From contig JAEWKK010000018.1 of the NCBI GenBank assembly GCA_023386045.1, positions 162,431-226,430 of the forward strand: a stretch of 64,000 nt of DNA, given 5' to 3'. Shown here piece after piece: positions 53,421 to 62,178 of this stretch. Numbering within the stretch: the stretch's first letter is position 1; each line of letters begins with the position of its first letter. The DNA is from Bacteroidota bacterium (GTDB lineage: Bacteria; Bacteroidota; Bacteroidia; Chitinophagales; Chitinophagaceae). The notes under the pieces were generated by a model, which was given only the letters and a program-made list of their open reading frames with translations, was not told where the DNA came from and did not search any database. A program made the position numbers and the translations under genes.

Positions 53421-53442
53421 TTTTAAGAACCTGTTCTTAAAA
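53421..53442. promoter_or_regulatory. perfect palindrome TTTTAAGAAC/GTTCTTAAAA
   Basis: 10-bp arms separated by CT. It may be an operator for a dimeric regulator, or a weak hairpin. It lies 127 bp before ricT. Confidence 0.45.
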
Positions 53443-53569
53443 GCTGAAGTTCTGCCCAGGCGGATCCTGTAGTATCGTAGCTATCTGCATCCCGGACTCC
53501 TATACAATTGGCAGCATGCTTTGTGCATTTGCAATTGTCATTCATTAACCTAATAAGGAATTAAGATAT

Positions 53570-55009
53570 ATGGGATGTGGTAGCTGTGGAACAGGCAAGC
53601 CCAATGGCTGCAAAAGCAATGGCGGATGCAGCACCGGAGGCTGCAACCGCATGAATACATACGACTGGCTGGTGAACCTGCCTATCAGTGATGCAGATGA
53701 AGCCTGCAGGGTCATTGAGGTAAGTTTTAACCAGGGCAGCCGCAAGGATTTTTACCGAAACAATTCTCTGCAATATTTTGAAAAAGGTGAACAGATAGCT
53801 GTGGAAGGTGTGAGTGGTTTTGATGTGGGCGAAGTTTCTCTTACCGGCGAAGTGGTTCGCATTCAGCTCAAGAAAAAAGGCGTTGATGAATTCAACCCTG
53901 ATATGAAAAGGGTTTTACGCAGGGCTACAGACCGCGACCTTGAACTGCTGAAACAAAACAAAGCCCGCGAAAAAGATGCGATCATCCGCAGCAGGGCCAT
54001 TGCCAGGCAACTCAACCTCAATATGAAGGTGAGTGAAGTGGAAATCCAGGCCGATGGCAAAAAAGCAACCTTCTTTTATATAGCAGACGACCGTGTTGAC
54101 TTTCGCGAGCTGATCAAGATCTATGCTTCGGAGTTCAGGGTGAAGGTGGAAATGAGGCAGATTGGCTCCAGGCAGGAAGCAGGAAAAGTGGGTGGAATTG
54201 GAAGTTGCGGAAGGGAACTATGCTGTGCAACCTGGCTCACGGATTTCAAATCAGTGAATACAACTGCTGCACGTTATCAAAACCTCTCTATTAACCAGAC
54301 AAAACTCAGCGGTCAGTGCGGCAGGCTCAAATGCTGCCTGAACTATGAACTGGATACTTATCTCGATGCTCTCCAGGGTTTCCCAGAAAATGCAGATATG
54401 CTGCAAGTGGCAAGAGGAACAGCAACGCTGATTAAAAAAGATATTTTCAAGAACCTCATGTGGTATGTGCTTCCCGACAGCACCAAGCAATACCCGCTCA
54501 CCATCGAAAGGGTAAGAAAGATCCGTTCACTCAATCACCAGAATATCATACCGGATGAACTGGAAGCAGTGGAAGTAACTTCTTCAAAAGTAAAGGAGGT
54601 AGAACCTGAATTTGTTGATGTAGTAGGACATATCACACTGAAAAGCCTTGAAAAAGCTGATCGCAAACGAAGGGATAAAACCAGGGACCAGCGCCAGGGA
54701 CAAGGCAACCGTCCTACTGATAAAAAACAAATGGGACAGGGCAACAGGCCGCAGGGACAGGGTGGTGCCAATAAACAACTGGATAAGCCCAGAACAGGGA
54801 CGCCACCTAAAGGCCAGCAGCAACAGAGGCCACCACAGCAAAAACAACAGCAAAGACCTCCACAACAGAAAGGACAGCAGGGAGGACAGCAACAGGGCGG
54901 ACAAAAGCAGCAACAGCAGAGAGGTCAGCAACCAAGACCCCCGCAGCAGAACCGTCCGCAACTGCGCAAGCCCGATTCCAATAAGGAAGGGCCTCAGGAA
55001 AACAGTTAA
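53570..55009 (+). CDS. ricT: RicT (YaaT/PSP1) iron-sulfur regulator with Gln-rich tail
   Basis: A 479-residue PSP1-domain protein. In Bacillus, RicT (YaaT) forms the Fe-S-cluster RicAFT complex that controls RNA processing with RNase Y. Core cysteine pairs are C213/C218/C219 ('CGRELCCATWL') and C250/C255/C256 ('CGRLKCCLNYE'). The N-terminus adds a second cysteine cluster (C3, C6, C14, C20, C25), and the C-terminus (about 375-479) is a Q/P/G/K-rich low-complexity tail. No ricA or ricF is in the window. Gene order holB-ricT is conserved with Firmicutes. Confidence 0.92.
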   Translation: MGCGSCGTGKPNGCKSNGGCSTGGCNRMNTYDWLVNLPISDADEACRVIEVSFNQGSRKDFYRNNSLQYFEKGEQIAVEGVSGFDVGEVSLTGEVVRIQLKKKGVDEFNPDMKRVLRRATDRDLELLKQNKAREKDAIIRSRAIARQLNLNMKVSEVEIQADGKKATFFYIADDRVDFRELIKIYASEFRVKVEMRQIGSRQEAGKVGGIGSCGRELCCATWLTDFKSVNTTAARYQNLSINQTKLSGQCGRLKCCLNYELDTYLDALQGFPENADMLQVARGTATLIKKDIFKNLMWYVLPDSTKQYPLTIERVRKIRSLNHQNIIPDELEAVEVTSSKVKEVEPEFVDVVGHITLKSLEKADRKRRDKTRDQRQGQGNRPTDKKQMGQGNRPQGQGGANKQLDKPRTGTPPKGQQQQRPPQQKQQQRPPQQKGQQGGQQQGGQKQQQQRGQQPRPPQQNRPQLRKPDSNKEGPQENS

Positions 55010-55027
55010 TATAATTGAATTGATAAA

Positions 55028-55062
55028 AAAAGCCATCATGACCACTGATCATGATGGCTTTT
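55028..55062. terminator. bidirectional terminator between ricT and the GH3 gene
   Basis: 14-bp stem AAAAGCCATCATGA/TCATGATGGCTTTT (55028-55041 with 55049-55062), 7-base loop; T-rich on the + side and A-rich on the other. Confidence 0.8.
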
Positions 55063-55075
55063 CTGTTTGAATGAA

Positions 55076-58003
55076 TTAATGAGAACCTACAACCGTCTGT
55101 GAACCGTTATCTTTTTTTACGATCTCGTCGTTTTCAAGTGCAGCATAGATTGCATCCTGGATCTTTCCCCTGATGCTCAATTGTCCCAGCAGGTTATTGG
55201 TGCGGGTATTATACACCCTGTTTGAAAGAAAAATATAAACCAGTTTGGATGCAGGATCCACCCATACACAGGTTCCCGTAAATCCTGTATGTCCATAGGT
55301 AAGTGGAGATGCTTTCGCAGATGGATAAGGTTCTTTACGGGTGGCATTGTCCTTTTCAGGTTTATCGAAACCCAGTCCTCTTCTGCTGATATCACTATGG
55401 TAAGCTGTGAAAAAGTCTATGGTTTCTTTTTTCAGGAAGCGCTGGCCATTCAACTCACCACCATTTAATAACATCTGGTAAAGCAGTGAAAGATCATACG
55501 CATTGGAAAACAATCCTGCGTGGCCCGACACACCACCAAACATGGCAGCTCCTTCATCATGAACATAGGCTCTCAAAAGCTGGCGTCGGAAATATTTTTC
55601 TTCCTCGGTAGGTACTACACGTTCCACACCAAAGCGCTGCCAGGGTTTGAAACCTGTTGTCATCATTCCCAAAGGATCATAAAATGTTTTTCGCACATAT
55701 TGGTCAAGCGTCTGGCCTGTAATTGATTCAACAATTTTACCCAGCAGGATGAAATCATTATCACTGTACACGTACTTTTTCATTGGCCCCAGCTTGCTCT
55801 GTGCAATGATCTGCAGCATGGTATCATTGTAATCCCTGCGCAACCAAACATCACGCGCTACAGGAATGTTGAACAGGCTGTCCCTCTTATCACTATAATA
55901 CCTTGATGATGGCTGTCCCGAGTTGGTGTCAATGGTTGTTTTATAAAAAGATATATAAGGATTAAGACCGGCCTGGTGAAGAAGGATATCTTCTATCCTG
56001 AGGTTTTCCTTGTCTGTGCCTCTTAAGAAAGGAAGATAATCACCTAGAGTATGATCCAGCTTCAGCTTTCCCTGCTCATACAATTTCATCAGTGCAACAG
56101 TTGTCGCTGATATCTTGGTAACAGAAGCCAGGTCATAAATACTTTCAAGATTCACCGGCTTTGATCCTTTATCAAATTCATAATTTCCAAAGGCCTTATG
56201 GTATTTGATCTCTCCATTTTGTACGGCAAGCACCACTGCACCGGGATAAGCTTTGCGTGCAAGACCATCACGAACAATACTGTCGATGACCAGCCATTTG
56301 GGTGAAACACCCGTTGGGAAGAAACGGTTGATGACGATACCAGATCCATAATGGCTTGAGCCAATGGTTACAGGAAGCTTACCTCTTGCAGCGATCTTTC
56401 CTTCAATGAAATCAGCAGCTGCTTCCTGGAAGATGTCATCATCCTGGTAAACAGCCACTAGCGCCGGAGCCTGGAGAAAATTCTTTGCAGCATATACATT
56501 TCCAAACAGGAAGCTGGCAGTTTTATCTGATTGCAAAGAATCCCAGAGTGCAATGGCATGTGAAGAGATTCCATAATTGTTGGCAGGCCTCAATGCATAA
56601 TTATGAATGCCGATGATGATCCTGTCATAACCGCCTTTCTTCACACTATCGAGAATAATTGGGCCACGCAGGGAATCTTTATAACCCAGTAAATAGGTAT
56701 CGGCCTTAAAGCCCGACTGCATTCTTTTTCCAAAAGCATTCAGAGAATCAATACCCAATCCTACATAAGCCACCTTTCCTCTTATCATCATAGGAAGGAA
56801 ACCGTTTGCATTATTCATCACCGTTACCACATTTCTTGCAACGGCAGCCTTGATGGCATCAGTACCTGCATTCAAATCTTCCACCAAATGACTGGTTTCA
56901 ATGACCTGTGGCTTGTTCAGACCCAACTGGTATTTGGCATAAAGGATCTTTTTAACCTTTGCATCAATATCTTTCTGCTTAATTCTTTTTTTCTTAATAG
57001 CAGTTTTGATGGCATCGATAGCAGCGGGAACATCATCGGGAAGACAAAGCATGTCATTACCAGCAATGATTGCCTGCACAGCAGCTTCACCTGCAGGAAA
57101 AAATTTTGTAACGCCTTTCATTTCCAGGGCATCCGTAAATGCCAGTCCATCAAAATCCATTTCATCGCGAAGCAATTCATGAACATTGTTTTTGGAAAGC
57201 GAGGTAGGCTGGTTGGGAGTATTGTCAATTGCAGGAATGGATAAATGGGCGATCATCACACTCCCAACACCTGATTTAAATAATTGCTTGAAAGGATACA
57301 GCTCAAGAGTATCCAGCTGTTCCATGCTTTTGCTGATCATGGGAAGATCATAGTGTGAATCCACTTCCGTATCTCCATGACCGGGAAAGTGCTTGGCACA
57401 GGCCATGATGCCCGCATCCTGCATGCCTTTGGCATAGGCAACCCCGAACTTCGCCACTTTATATTTATCCTCACCAAATGATCTGTAACCGATCACTGGA
57501 TTATTGGGATTATTATTGATGTCAACCACAGGTGCATAGTTCACATGCACACCTATTCTTTTCATTTGTGCACCTACAGCAAGTCCCATTTCATAAACCA
57601 ATTGTTCGTTGTTCAATGCACCCAGCGTTAACTGGTAAGGATATTTTATGATGCTGTCGAGACGCATGCCCAGTCCCCATTCGCCATCGATAGTAACCAT
57701 GAGAGGCGTCTTAGCAATGGACTGGTAATAGTTGGTGAGATTGGCCTGTCTTACAGGTCCGCCCTGGAAAAAGCAAAGAGCACCCACATTATATTTTGTG
57801 ATGAGATCCGTTACCTGCTGCACATGTTCAGGACCAAGATTGCTATGTGCCCTGATGACCATGAGCTGTGCAATCTTTTCGTCTTTGGATAGTGATTTAT
57901 AAACACTGTCAACCCAGATATTGGCAGGAGACCTGCCCGTGAACTGTCCGAAAGAAAACAGGATGGCAGCGCCAATAAGATATATGGCAATGGATTTCTT
58001 CAT
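55076..58003 (-). CDS. GH3 beta-N-acetylhexosaminidase fused to a serine beta-lactamase-like hydrolase
   Basis: A 975-residue two-enzyme fusion with a signal peptide. GH3 domain (about 30-360): 'KHFPGHGDTEVDSHYDLP' (204-221) is the His/Asp site of NagZ-type members, with nucleophile D291 in 'AFTDALEMKGV'. A linker (about 380-570) resembles the GH3 C-terminal domain. The second domain (570-950) is a class C/D-Ala-carboxypeptidase fold with S627-V-T-K630, Y746-S-D and 'YGHTGFTGT'. It would act on exported peptidoglycan: hexosaminidase plus an amide/ester hydrolase. The architecture is known in Bacteroidetes; substrate unproven. Confidence 0.9.
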   Translation of the reverse strand: MKKSIAIYLIGAAILFSFGQFTGRSPANIWVDSVYKSLSKDEKIAQLMVIRAHSNLGPEHVQQVTDLITKYNVGALCFFQGGPVRQANLTNYYQSIAKTPLMVTIDGEWGLGMRLDSIIKYPYQLTLGALNNEQLVYEMGLAVGAQMKRIGVHVNYAPVVDINNNPNNPVIGYRSFGEDKYKVAKFGVAYAKGMQDAGIMACAKHFPGHGDTEVDSHYDLPMISKSMEQLDTLELYPFKQLFKSGVGSVMIAHLSIPAIDNTPNQPTSLSKNNVHELLRDEMDFDGLAFTDALEMKGVTKFFPAGEAAVQAIIAGNDMLCLPDDVPAAIDAIKTAIKKKRIKQKDIDAKVKKILYAKYQLGLNKPQVIETSHLVEDLNAGTDAIKAAVARNVVTVMNNANGFLPMMIRGKVAYVGLGIDSLNAFGKRMQSGFKADTYLLGYKDSLRGPIILDSVKKGGYDRIIIGIHNYALRPANNYGISSHAIALWDSLQSDKTASFLFGNVYAAKNFLQAPALVAVYQDDDIFQEAAADFIEGKIAARGKLPVTIGSSHYGSGIVINRFFPTGVSPKWLVIDSIVRDGLARKAYPGAVVLAVQNGEIKYHKAFGNYEFDKGSKPVNLESIYDLASVTKISATTVALMKLYEQGKLKLDHTLGDYLPFLRGTDKENLRIEDILLHQAGLNPYISFYKTTIDTNSGQPSSRYYSDKRDSLFNIPVARDVWLRRDYNDTMLQIIAQSKLGPMKKYVYSDNDFILLGKIVESITGQTLDQYVRKTFYDPLGMMTTGFKPWQRFGVERVVPTEEEKYFRRQLLRAYVHDEGAAMFGGVSGHAGLFSNAYDLSLLYQMLLNGGELNGQRFLKKETIDFFTAYHSDISRRGLGFDKPEKDNATRKEPYPSAKASPLTYGHTGFTGTCVWVDPASKLVYIFLSNRVYNTRTNNLLGQLSIRGKIQDAIYAALENDEIVKKDNGSQTVVGSH

Positions 58004-58139
58004 AGTAAAATATCAAAGCCACAATTTAATACAAATCAGCAAGGAAGGGCCTTAAAAGCTTGTGAAGGTGAGAGGCAATAATGTTCTGAAAAAAAATTTA
58101 CAGGTAAGACGAATGTTAAAAAGCTTCGCCAGCACTACA

Positions 58140-58721
58140 TCATTTTTTCTTTATGATCTGAATAAGGATCTCATGAGGTGCTGTTTCATCTCCACCAAAA
58201 TAAGGATACAACAGATAGCCTTCGGCTTTTAGTCCTTTTGCAGCCCTGGGTAATCGAATCTCAGCATCACCGGCTGAGAAATAATAAAATCCTTCAGAAA
58301 CTTTGATGGAACAATTAACAAAGCTGCCAATGGGTATGGTAGAGATCTCTTTAGACATTGGCTGTCCCTGATTATAAACGTATCCAAATAGCCTTAACGC
58401 ATCATTACTCCAACGCCATCCTATACGGGCACTGAATTCGTGATGACCCGAACGATTATCAGAAAATCCCATGAGCTTATTAATGTCTTCCTGGTTTTCA
58501 GGTAAAACTGTTGAATAGATTGCCGAGCTGTCGAACCTGACCATAAAATTCATTACTGAATCAGAATAAGGCAGGTAAGAATTATTGAGACAATAATGTT
58601 CTCCACTGGGTATGATGTAGTTTGTAATCTGGCTGTTATCAGCCGTTGGAAGGATTGCTTCTTTGTTTTTATTGCAGCCGGCGAAGAAGAAAGCCGCGGC
58701 CAGTACCAGGATCGCTTTCAT
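58140..58721 (-). CDS. hypothetical lipoprotein
   Basis: A 193-residue lipoprotein with signal 'MKAILVLAAAFFFAGC' (Cys16). Globular beta-rich body ('FVNCSIKVSEGFYYFSAGDAEIRLPRAAK'). No known domain is recognised. It is on the opposite strand from mutL and independent of the GH3 gene. It is probably envelope-located; nothing more can be said. Confidence 0.65.
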   Translation of the reverse strand: MKAILVLAAAFFFAGCNKNKEAILPTADNSQITNYIIPSGEHYCLNNSYLPYSDSVMNFMVRFDSSAIYSTVLPENQEDINKLMGFSDNRSGHHEFSARIGWRWSNDALRLFGYVYNQGQPMSKEISTIPIGSFVNCSIKVSEGFYYFSAGDAEIRLPRAAKGLKAEGYLLYPYFGGDETAPHEILIQIIKKK

Positions 58722-58834
58722 AGGAAAAATTGGATGGTGCTAAAGTATTACTATTCATTCAATGCCAAAACAGGCTGGCAGCACAGCTTTGCTAAAATTT
58801 AAAGAAATAAGAAGATGCTCTTAGCAGCCTGTGA

Positions 58835-58861
58835 TTGATCGGTTACCAATGCTTATTTTTG
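58835..58861 (+). promoter_or_regulatory. promoter of mutL
   Basis: TTG (58835-58837), 16-bp spacer and TATTTTTG (58854-58861, exact TAnnTTTG). It supports the GTG start at 58880 and rules against the longer frame from 58835. Confidence 0.5.
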
Positions 58862-58879
58862 AAGGCTCAAGAAAGAATT

Positions 58880-60733
58880 GTGGCCGACAGAATACAACTA
58901 CTTCCGGATAATATTGCCAACCAGATAGCTGCAGGAGAAGTGATCCAGCGACCCGCGAGCGCCGTAAAAGAGCTGCTTGAAAATGCGGTGGATGCAGGAG
59001 CCACTGAAATAAAACTCATCGTAAATGATGCGGGCAAAGCACTGATCCAGGTGGTGGATAATGGCAGCGGCATGAGCGAAACAGATGCAAGAATGAGCTT
59101 CGAGCGGCACGCAACTTCCAAGATCAGGAACATCGATGACCTTTTTCACATCCGCACCATGGGTTTCCGTGGTGAAGCCCTGGCTTCCATTGCCGCTGTT
59201 TCACAGGTGGAATTAAAAACCAGGAGGCAACAGGATGAAGTAGGCTGCTTTCTTGAGATAGAAAACAGCATGGTCATCAGGCAGGAGCCTGTAGCGGCAC
59301 CTCTGGGTACCAGCATTTGCATGAAGAATCTTTTTTTCAATGTACCTGCACGAAGAAATTTCCTGAAAAGCAATGCCGCAGAAATGCGCCATATCGTGGA
59401 TGAATTTATTCGCGTGGCTCTTGCTTTCCCTGAAATATTTTTTTCACTCACCAGCAATGGACAGCAGCTTTTTTACCTGGAAGCAGGCAGCCTTAAACAA
59501 CGCATATTGCAGATACTGGGCAATCATTATAATTCAAAACTGGTTGCAGTAAAAGAAGAAACGGATTACCTGAATATTTATGGATTTGCGGGCAAACCGG
59601 AAACAGCTAAAAAAACCCGTGGCGACCAGTATTTTTTTGTCAACAACCGGTATATAAAGAGTGCTTACCTCAACCATGCGGTGATGAATGCCTACCAGGA
59701 CATGATTGCTCCTGACAGCTTTCCTATGTATGTTCTGTTCATTGATCTTGATCCACAGCAGGTGGATGTGAATGTGCATCCCACCAAGCAGGAAATTAAA
59801 TTCGAGGATGAGAAGATCGTGTATGCATTTGTCCAGGCAGCAGTGAAGCATGCTTTGGCGCAGTTCAGCATCACACCAACACTTGATTTTGACCTGGACC
59901 ATTCCATTCAACAGCTGGAAGCCATTCAAAAACCTTTTACGGAAGACAAGAAGATGGCCACTTCATCTTCTTCTATTTTTCAAACATTTACTGAAGCCAA
60001 TCAGGCGCATAAGATCGAACCGCAAACAGGCAGCCGTACTTCAGGCTTTGAACAATCATCAGGAACTTCAGGATTCCAATCCCTGGGTCGTTATTTTCAG
60101 AAACCTGAAGAAGAAATCCAGGTTCCTGCCCAGTCCATCATTACGCACCAGGCTCCCTTCAATATTGATGAATCAAAACTGGTACAGCTTTTCAATTGCT
60201 ATATTCTTCTTCCCAAAGCCGGTAGTTTTTTACTGGTACAACAACAGGCAGCACATGAGAGGATCATTTACGAAAGACTTGTAAAAGCACTTCAGGGAAA
60301 GCCTGTAGCCACGCAAAGCAGTTTGTTTCCGGCAACCATTGAACTGGCACCTGCGGATGTGGTAATGCTAACAGAACTACTGCCCGATCTTCATCAAATG
60401 GGTTATATCATTGAACCTTTTGGCAAGGCAGCATTTGTGATACAGGGAACACCCGCCGACGTTGATGCAGGAAATGAAAAAGCCACACTCGAAAAAATCC
60501 TGGAGCAATACAAACATTTCAGTGCAGAACTGAAACTTTCAAAAAGAGAAATGTTATTGAGAACAGTAGCATGGCAGCAGGCTGTGAAATCTGGCACTTC
60601 TCTAAACGAAAAGGAAATGCATCGCCTTCTTACTGACCTGTTTCAATGCCGCCAACCCAATGCATCTCCAACCGGAAGGCTAGTGTATATCGAATTCACA
60701 AAAGAACAACTGGATAAAATGTTCTTCCGTTAA
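58880..60733 (+). CDS. mutL: DNA mismatch repair protein MutL
   Basis: A 617-residue GHKL ATPase. The start is GTG (58880), giving 'VADRIQLLPDNIANQIAAGE'. Upstream codons to 58835 overlap the promoter. The ATPase N-terminus has 'ENAVDAGAT', 'VVDNGSGM' and 'GFRGEALASIAAVSQ'. The C-terminal dimer domain starts near residue 440. Its endonuclease motif DQHA(x)2E(x)4E is replaced by Q454-Q-Q-A-A-H-E-R, and the CPHGRP-type motif near the end reads 'PNASPTGR'. The protein therefore appears to lack the MutL metal site. It faces a lipoprotein gene. Confidence 0.96.
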   Translation: MADRIQLLPDNIANQIAAGEVIQRPASAVKELLENAVDAGATEIKLIVNDAGKALIQVVDNGSGMSETDARMSFERHATSKIRNIDDLFHIRTMGFRGEALASIAAVSQVELKTRRQQDEVGCFLEIENSMVIRQEPVAAPLGTSICMKNLFFNVPARRNFLKSNAAEMRHIVDEFIRVALAFPEIFFSLTSNGQQLFYLEAGSLKQRILQILGNHYNSKLVAVKEETDYLNIYGFAGKPETAKKTRGDQYFFVNNRYIKSAYLNHAVMNAYQDMIAPDSFPMYVLFIDLDPQQVDVNVHPTKQEIKFEDEKIVYAFVQAAVKHALAQFSITPTLDFDLDHSIQQLEAIQKPFTEDKKMATSSSSIFQTFTEANQAHKIEPQTGSRTSGFEQSSGTSGFQSLGRYFQKPEEEIQVPAQSIITHQAPFNIDESKLVQLFNCYILLPKAGSFLLVQQQAAHERIIYERLVKALQGKPVATQSSLFPATIELAPADVVMLTELLPDLHQMGYIIEPFGKAAFVIQGTPADVDAGNEKATLEKILEQYKHFSAELKLSKREMLLRTVAWQQAVKSGTSLNEKEMHRLLTDLFQCRQPNASPTGRLVYIEFTKEQLDKMFFR

Positions 60734-60756
60734 AAGCCTTTCATCATTTCAAAAAA

Positions 60757-62178
60757 TTACCTGCGCAATGGTTTACGCTGGCTCTGCCAGATGCGGAACC
60801 TGGCCATGAGCTGGATGGTCTGGTTCTTTTCCGTATTGATCTTCCCATCAGGTTTTATGTATTTGATAAAGGGCTGAACATCGCGTGTGTAGCGGATGCC
60901 AAATGCAAAGCGCTTCCAGTGATATTCGGTCTGCAGCAATACATGCATCTGGGTTTTGTACAAAAAGGAATCTGTAAAATGTTTGATGTTCACCAGCTTT
61001 TTAGAAACTGATTCTGACTGTGTCTGTATGTTGAGATTGCGGATCTCTGTTTCGGAGACGGCACCATGAAAGCGACTGTAAATACCACCTACACCCACTG
61101 ACCAATTGGGAAGTACATAATAATTAAAGCTGAAAGGAATCTGGTGATAATAAGTTTTTTTCAGTGCCAGGCTGGTGGTTGTAATAAAGCTGCTGCTGCT
61201 ATCAAGCTTTGTCTGGCGGTTGTAAGAAAATTCCTTGAGTGATTGCGGTGCTCCATAACGGAATTCACCCTGCACAAACCACTTCTTTTCTTTTTCGATT
61301 CTGATATACAAGGAAGGAATATAATCAGAAAGAGCGCTTGTTCTTCCATAATAATTACGGGTAACAGTTTTCTGGTCAGCAAATGGAACCTGTTGCTGCA
61401 TGCCAATACCGGCGCTGATCAAAAATGCCGGTTTGGACTTCACTATCTTTTTCTTTTCCTGCACCTTCGATGAATCCAGTTTCACTGCGATTGTATCCTT
61501 AACCAATACAGTTTCTTTTTTTGAAAGGCTGTCCCTGATTTCAATTGCCGGTTCAATGCGCAGGTCTGTAATTTTCTGATCTTCTTTTTTATTGAGAGAA
61601 GTTTCCTGACTGATTGTTTGCTCCTGTTCGATGAGCTTATTCGGTACTTTTTGATTCAGCTCTTTTTTACTGACTGAAGATTTGTTTTCAGGCTTTGCAG
61701 AGTTGGTTCTTACAACAATGTTTGAATAATTTTTTTGAATAGAATTCCTTTGTGCTTCTTTTGTTTTTGTGGAGGATGATTGAGAAATAGATGTTTCTTT
61801 ATTTACATTCTGTTGTTGCTGATTGTTTTCAAGCGGATTGATTTGAGAAGGCAATGGATTGGTCAGATCTGCTTTGTTTTCGTTTATTGTTTTATTGTTG
61901 TTGACAGGAACTGGCTGGGCGTTGTTTTCTTTTGGCTGGATAGAAATTTTATTATCAGGAGAAATTCCAGGTTTTAAAAGGAACCAGGCCACGGCTGCTG
62001 TTAAAAGCAATAGAAAGCCCCAGCCTGCACAGCTTTTCAGGAAAACTGGTACAACCGGTTTTCTGTTGTCCTCTTCATCATCCAACAGCTGTTTCATTTT
62101 TTCCCAGGACTTTCCGGCATCCGGTAAAGGATGATCGCGGAACTGCTCCTGCTCATTATAATTTTGTTTCTTATCCAT
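60757..62178 (-). CDS. membrane-anchored protein with C-terminal outer-membrane-type barrel; partner of the ECF sigma factor
   Basis: A 473-residue protein. The cytoplasmic N-terminus (1-~48) has the 'PLPDAGKSWEKMKQLLDDEE' pattern seen at the N-termini of proteins encoded next to Bacteroidetes ECF sigma factors. A single membrane helix spans about 51-68. A linker of about 180 residues (70-248) is rich in N, Q, K, S and E and looks disordered. The last ~220 residues show alternating amphipathic strands ('SVGVGGIYSRFHGAV', 'HVLLQTEYHWKRFAFGIRY', 'TIQLMARFRIW'), as in outer membrane barrels. It overlaps the sigma gene by 8 bp. Its role is unknown; anti-sigma or envelope sensing is inferred from context. 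Confidence 0.75.
   Translation of the reverse strand: MDKKQNYNEQEQFRDHPLPDAGKSWEKMKQLLDDEEDNRKPVVPVFLKSCAGWGFLLLLTAAVAWFLLKPGISPDNKISIQPKENNAQPVPVNNNKTINENKADLTNPLPSQINPLENNQQQQNVNKETSISQSSSTKTKEAQRNSIQKNYSNIVVRTNSAKPENKSSVSKKELNQKVPNKLIEQEQTISQETSLNKKEDQKITDLRIEPAIEIRDSLSKKETVLVKDTIAVKLDSSKVQEKKKIVKSKPAFLISAGIGMQQQVPFADQKTVTRNYYGRTSALSDYIPSLYIRIEKEKKWFVQGEFRYGAPQSLKEFSYNRQTKLDSSSSFITTTSLALKKTYYHQIPFSFNYYVLPNWSVGVGGIYSRFHGAVSETEIRNLNIQTQSESVSKKLVNIKHFTDSFLYKTQMHVLLQTEYHWKRFAFGIRYTRDVQPFIKYIKPDGKINTEKNQTIQLMARFRIWQSQRKPLRR

Larger units (their letters stand above)
53245..53569. other. 325-bp spacer with two hairpins
   Basis: No supported gene. It contains a UUCG-loop hairpin (53295-53310) and a perfect palindrome (53421-53442). 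The last 30 bases before ricT are AT-rich with no clear -7 box. Confidence 0.5.

Noticed and set aside
54584..55045. Leucine-rich minus-strand frame opposite the ricT tail
   Set aside because: It mirrors the CAG/CCA-rich repeats of ricT and carries no family motif.
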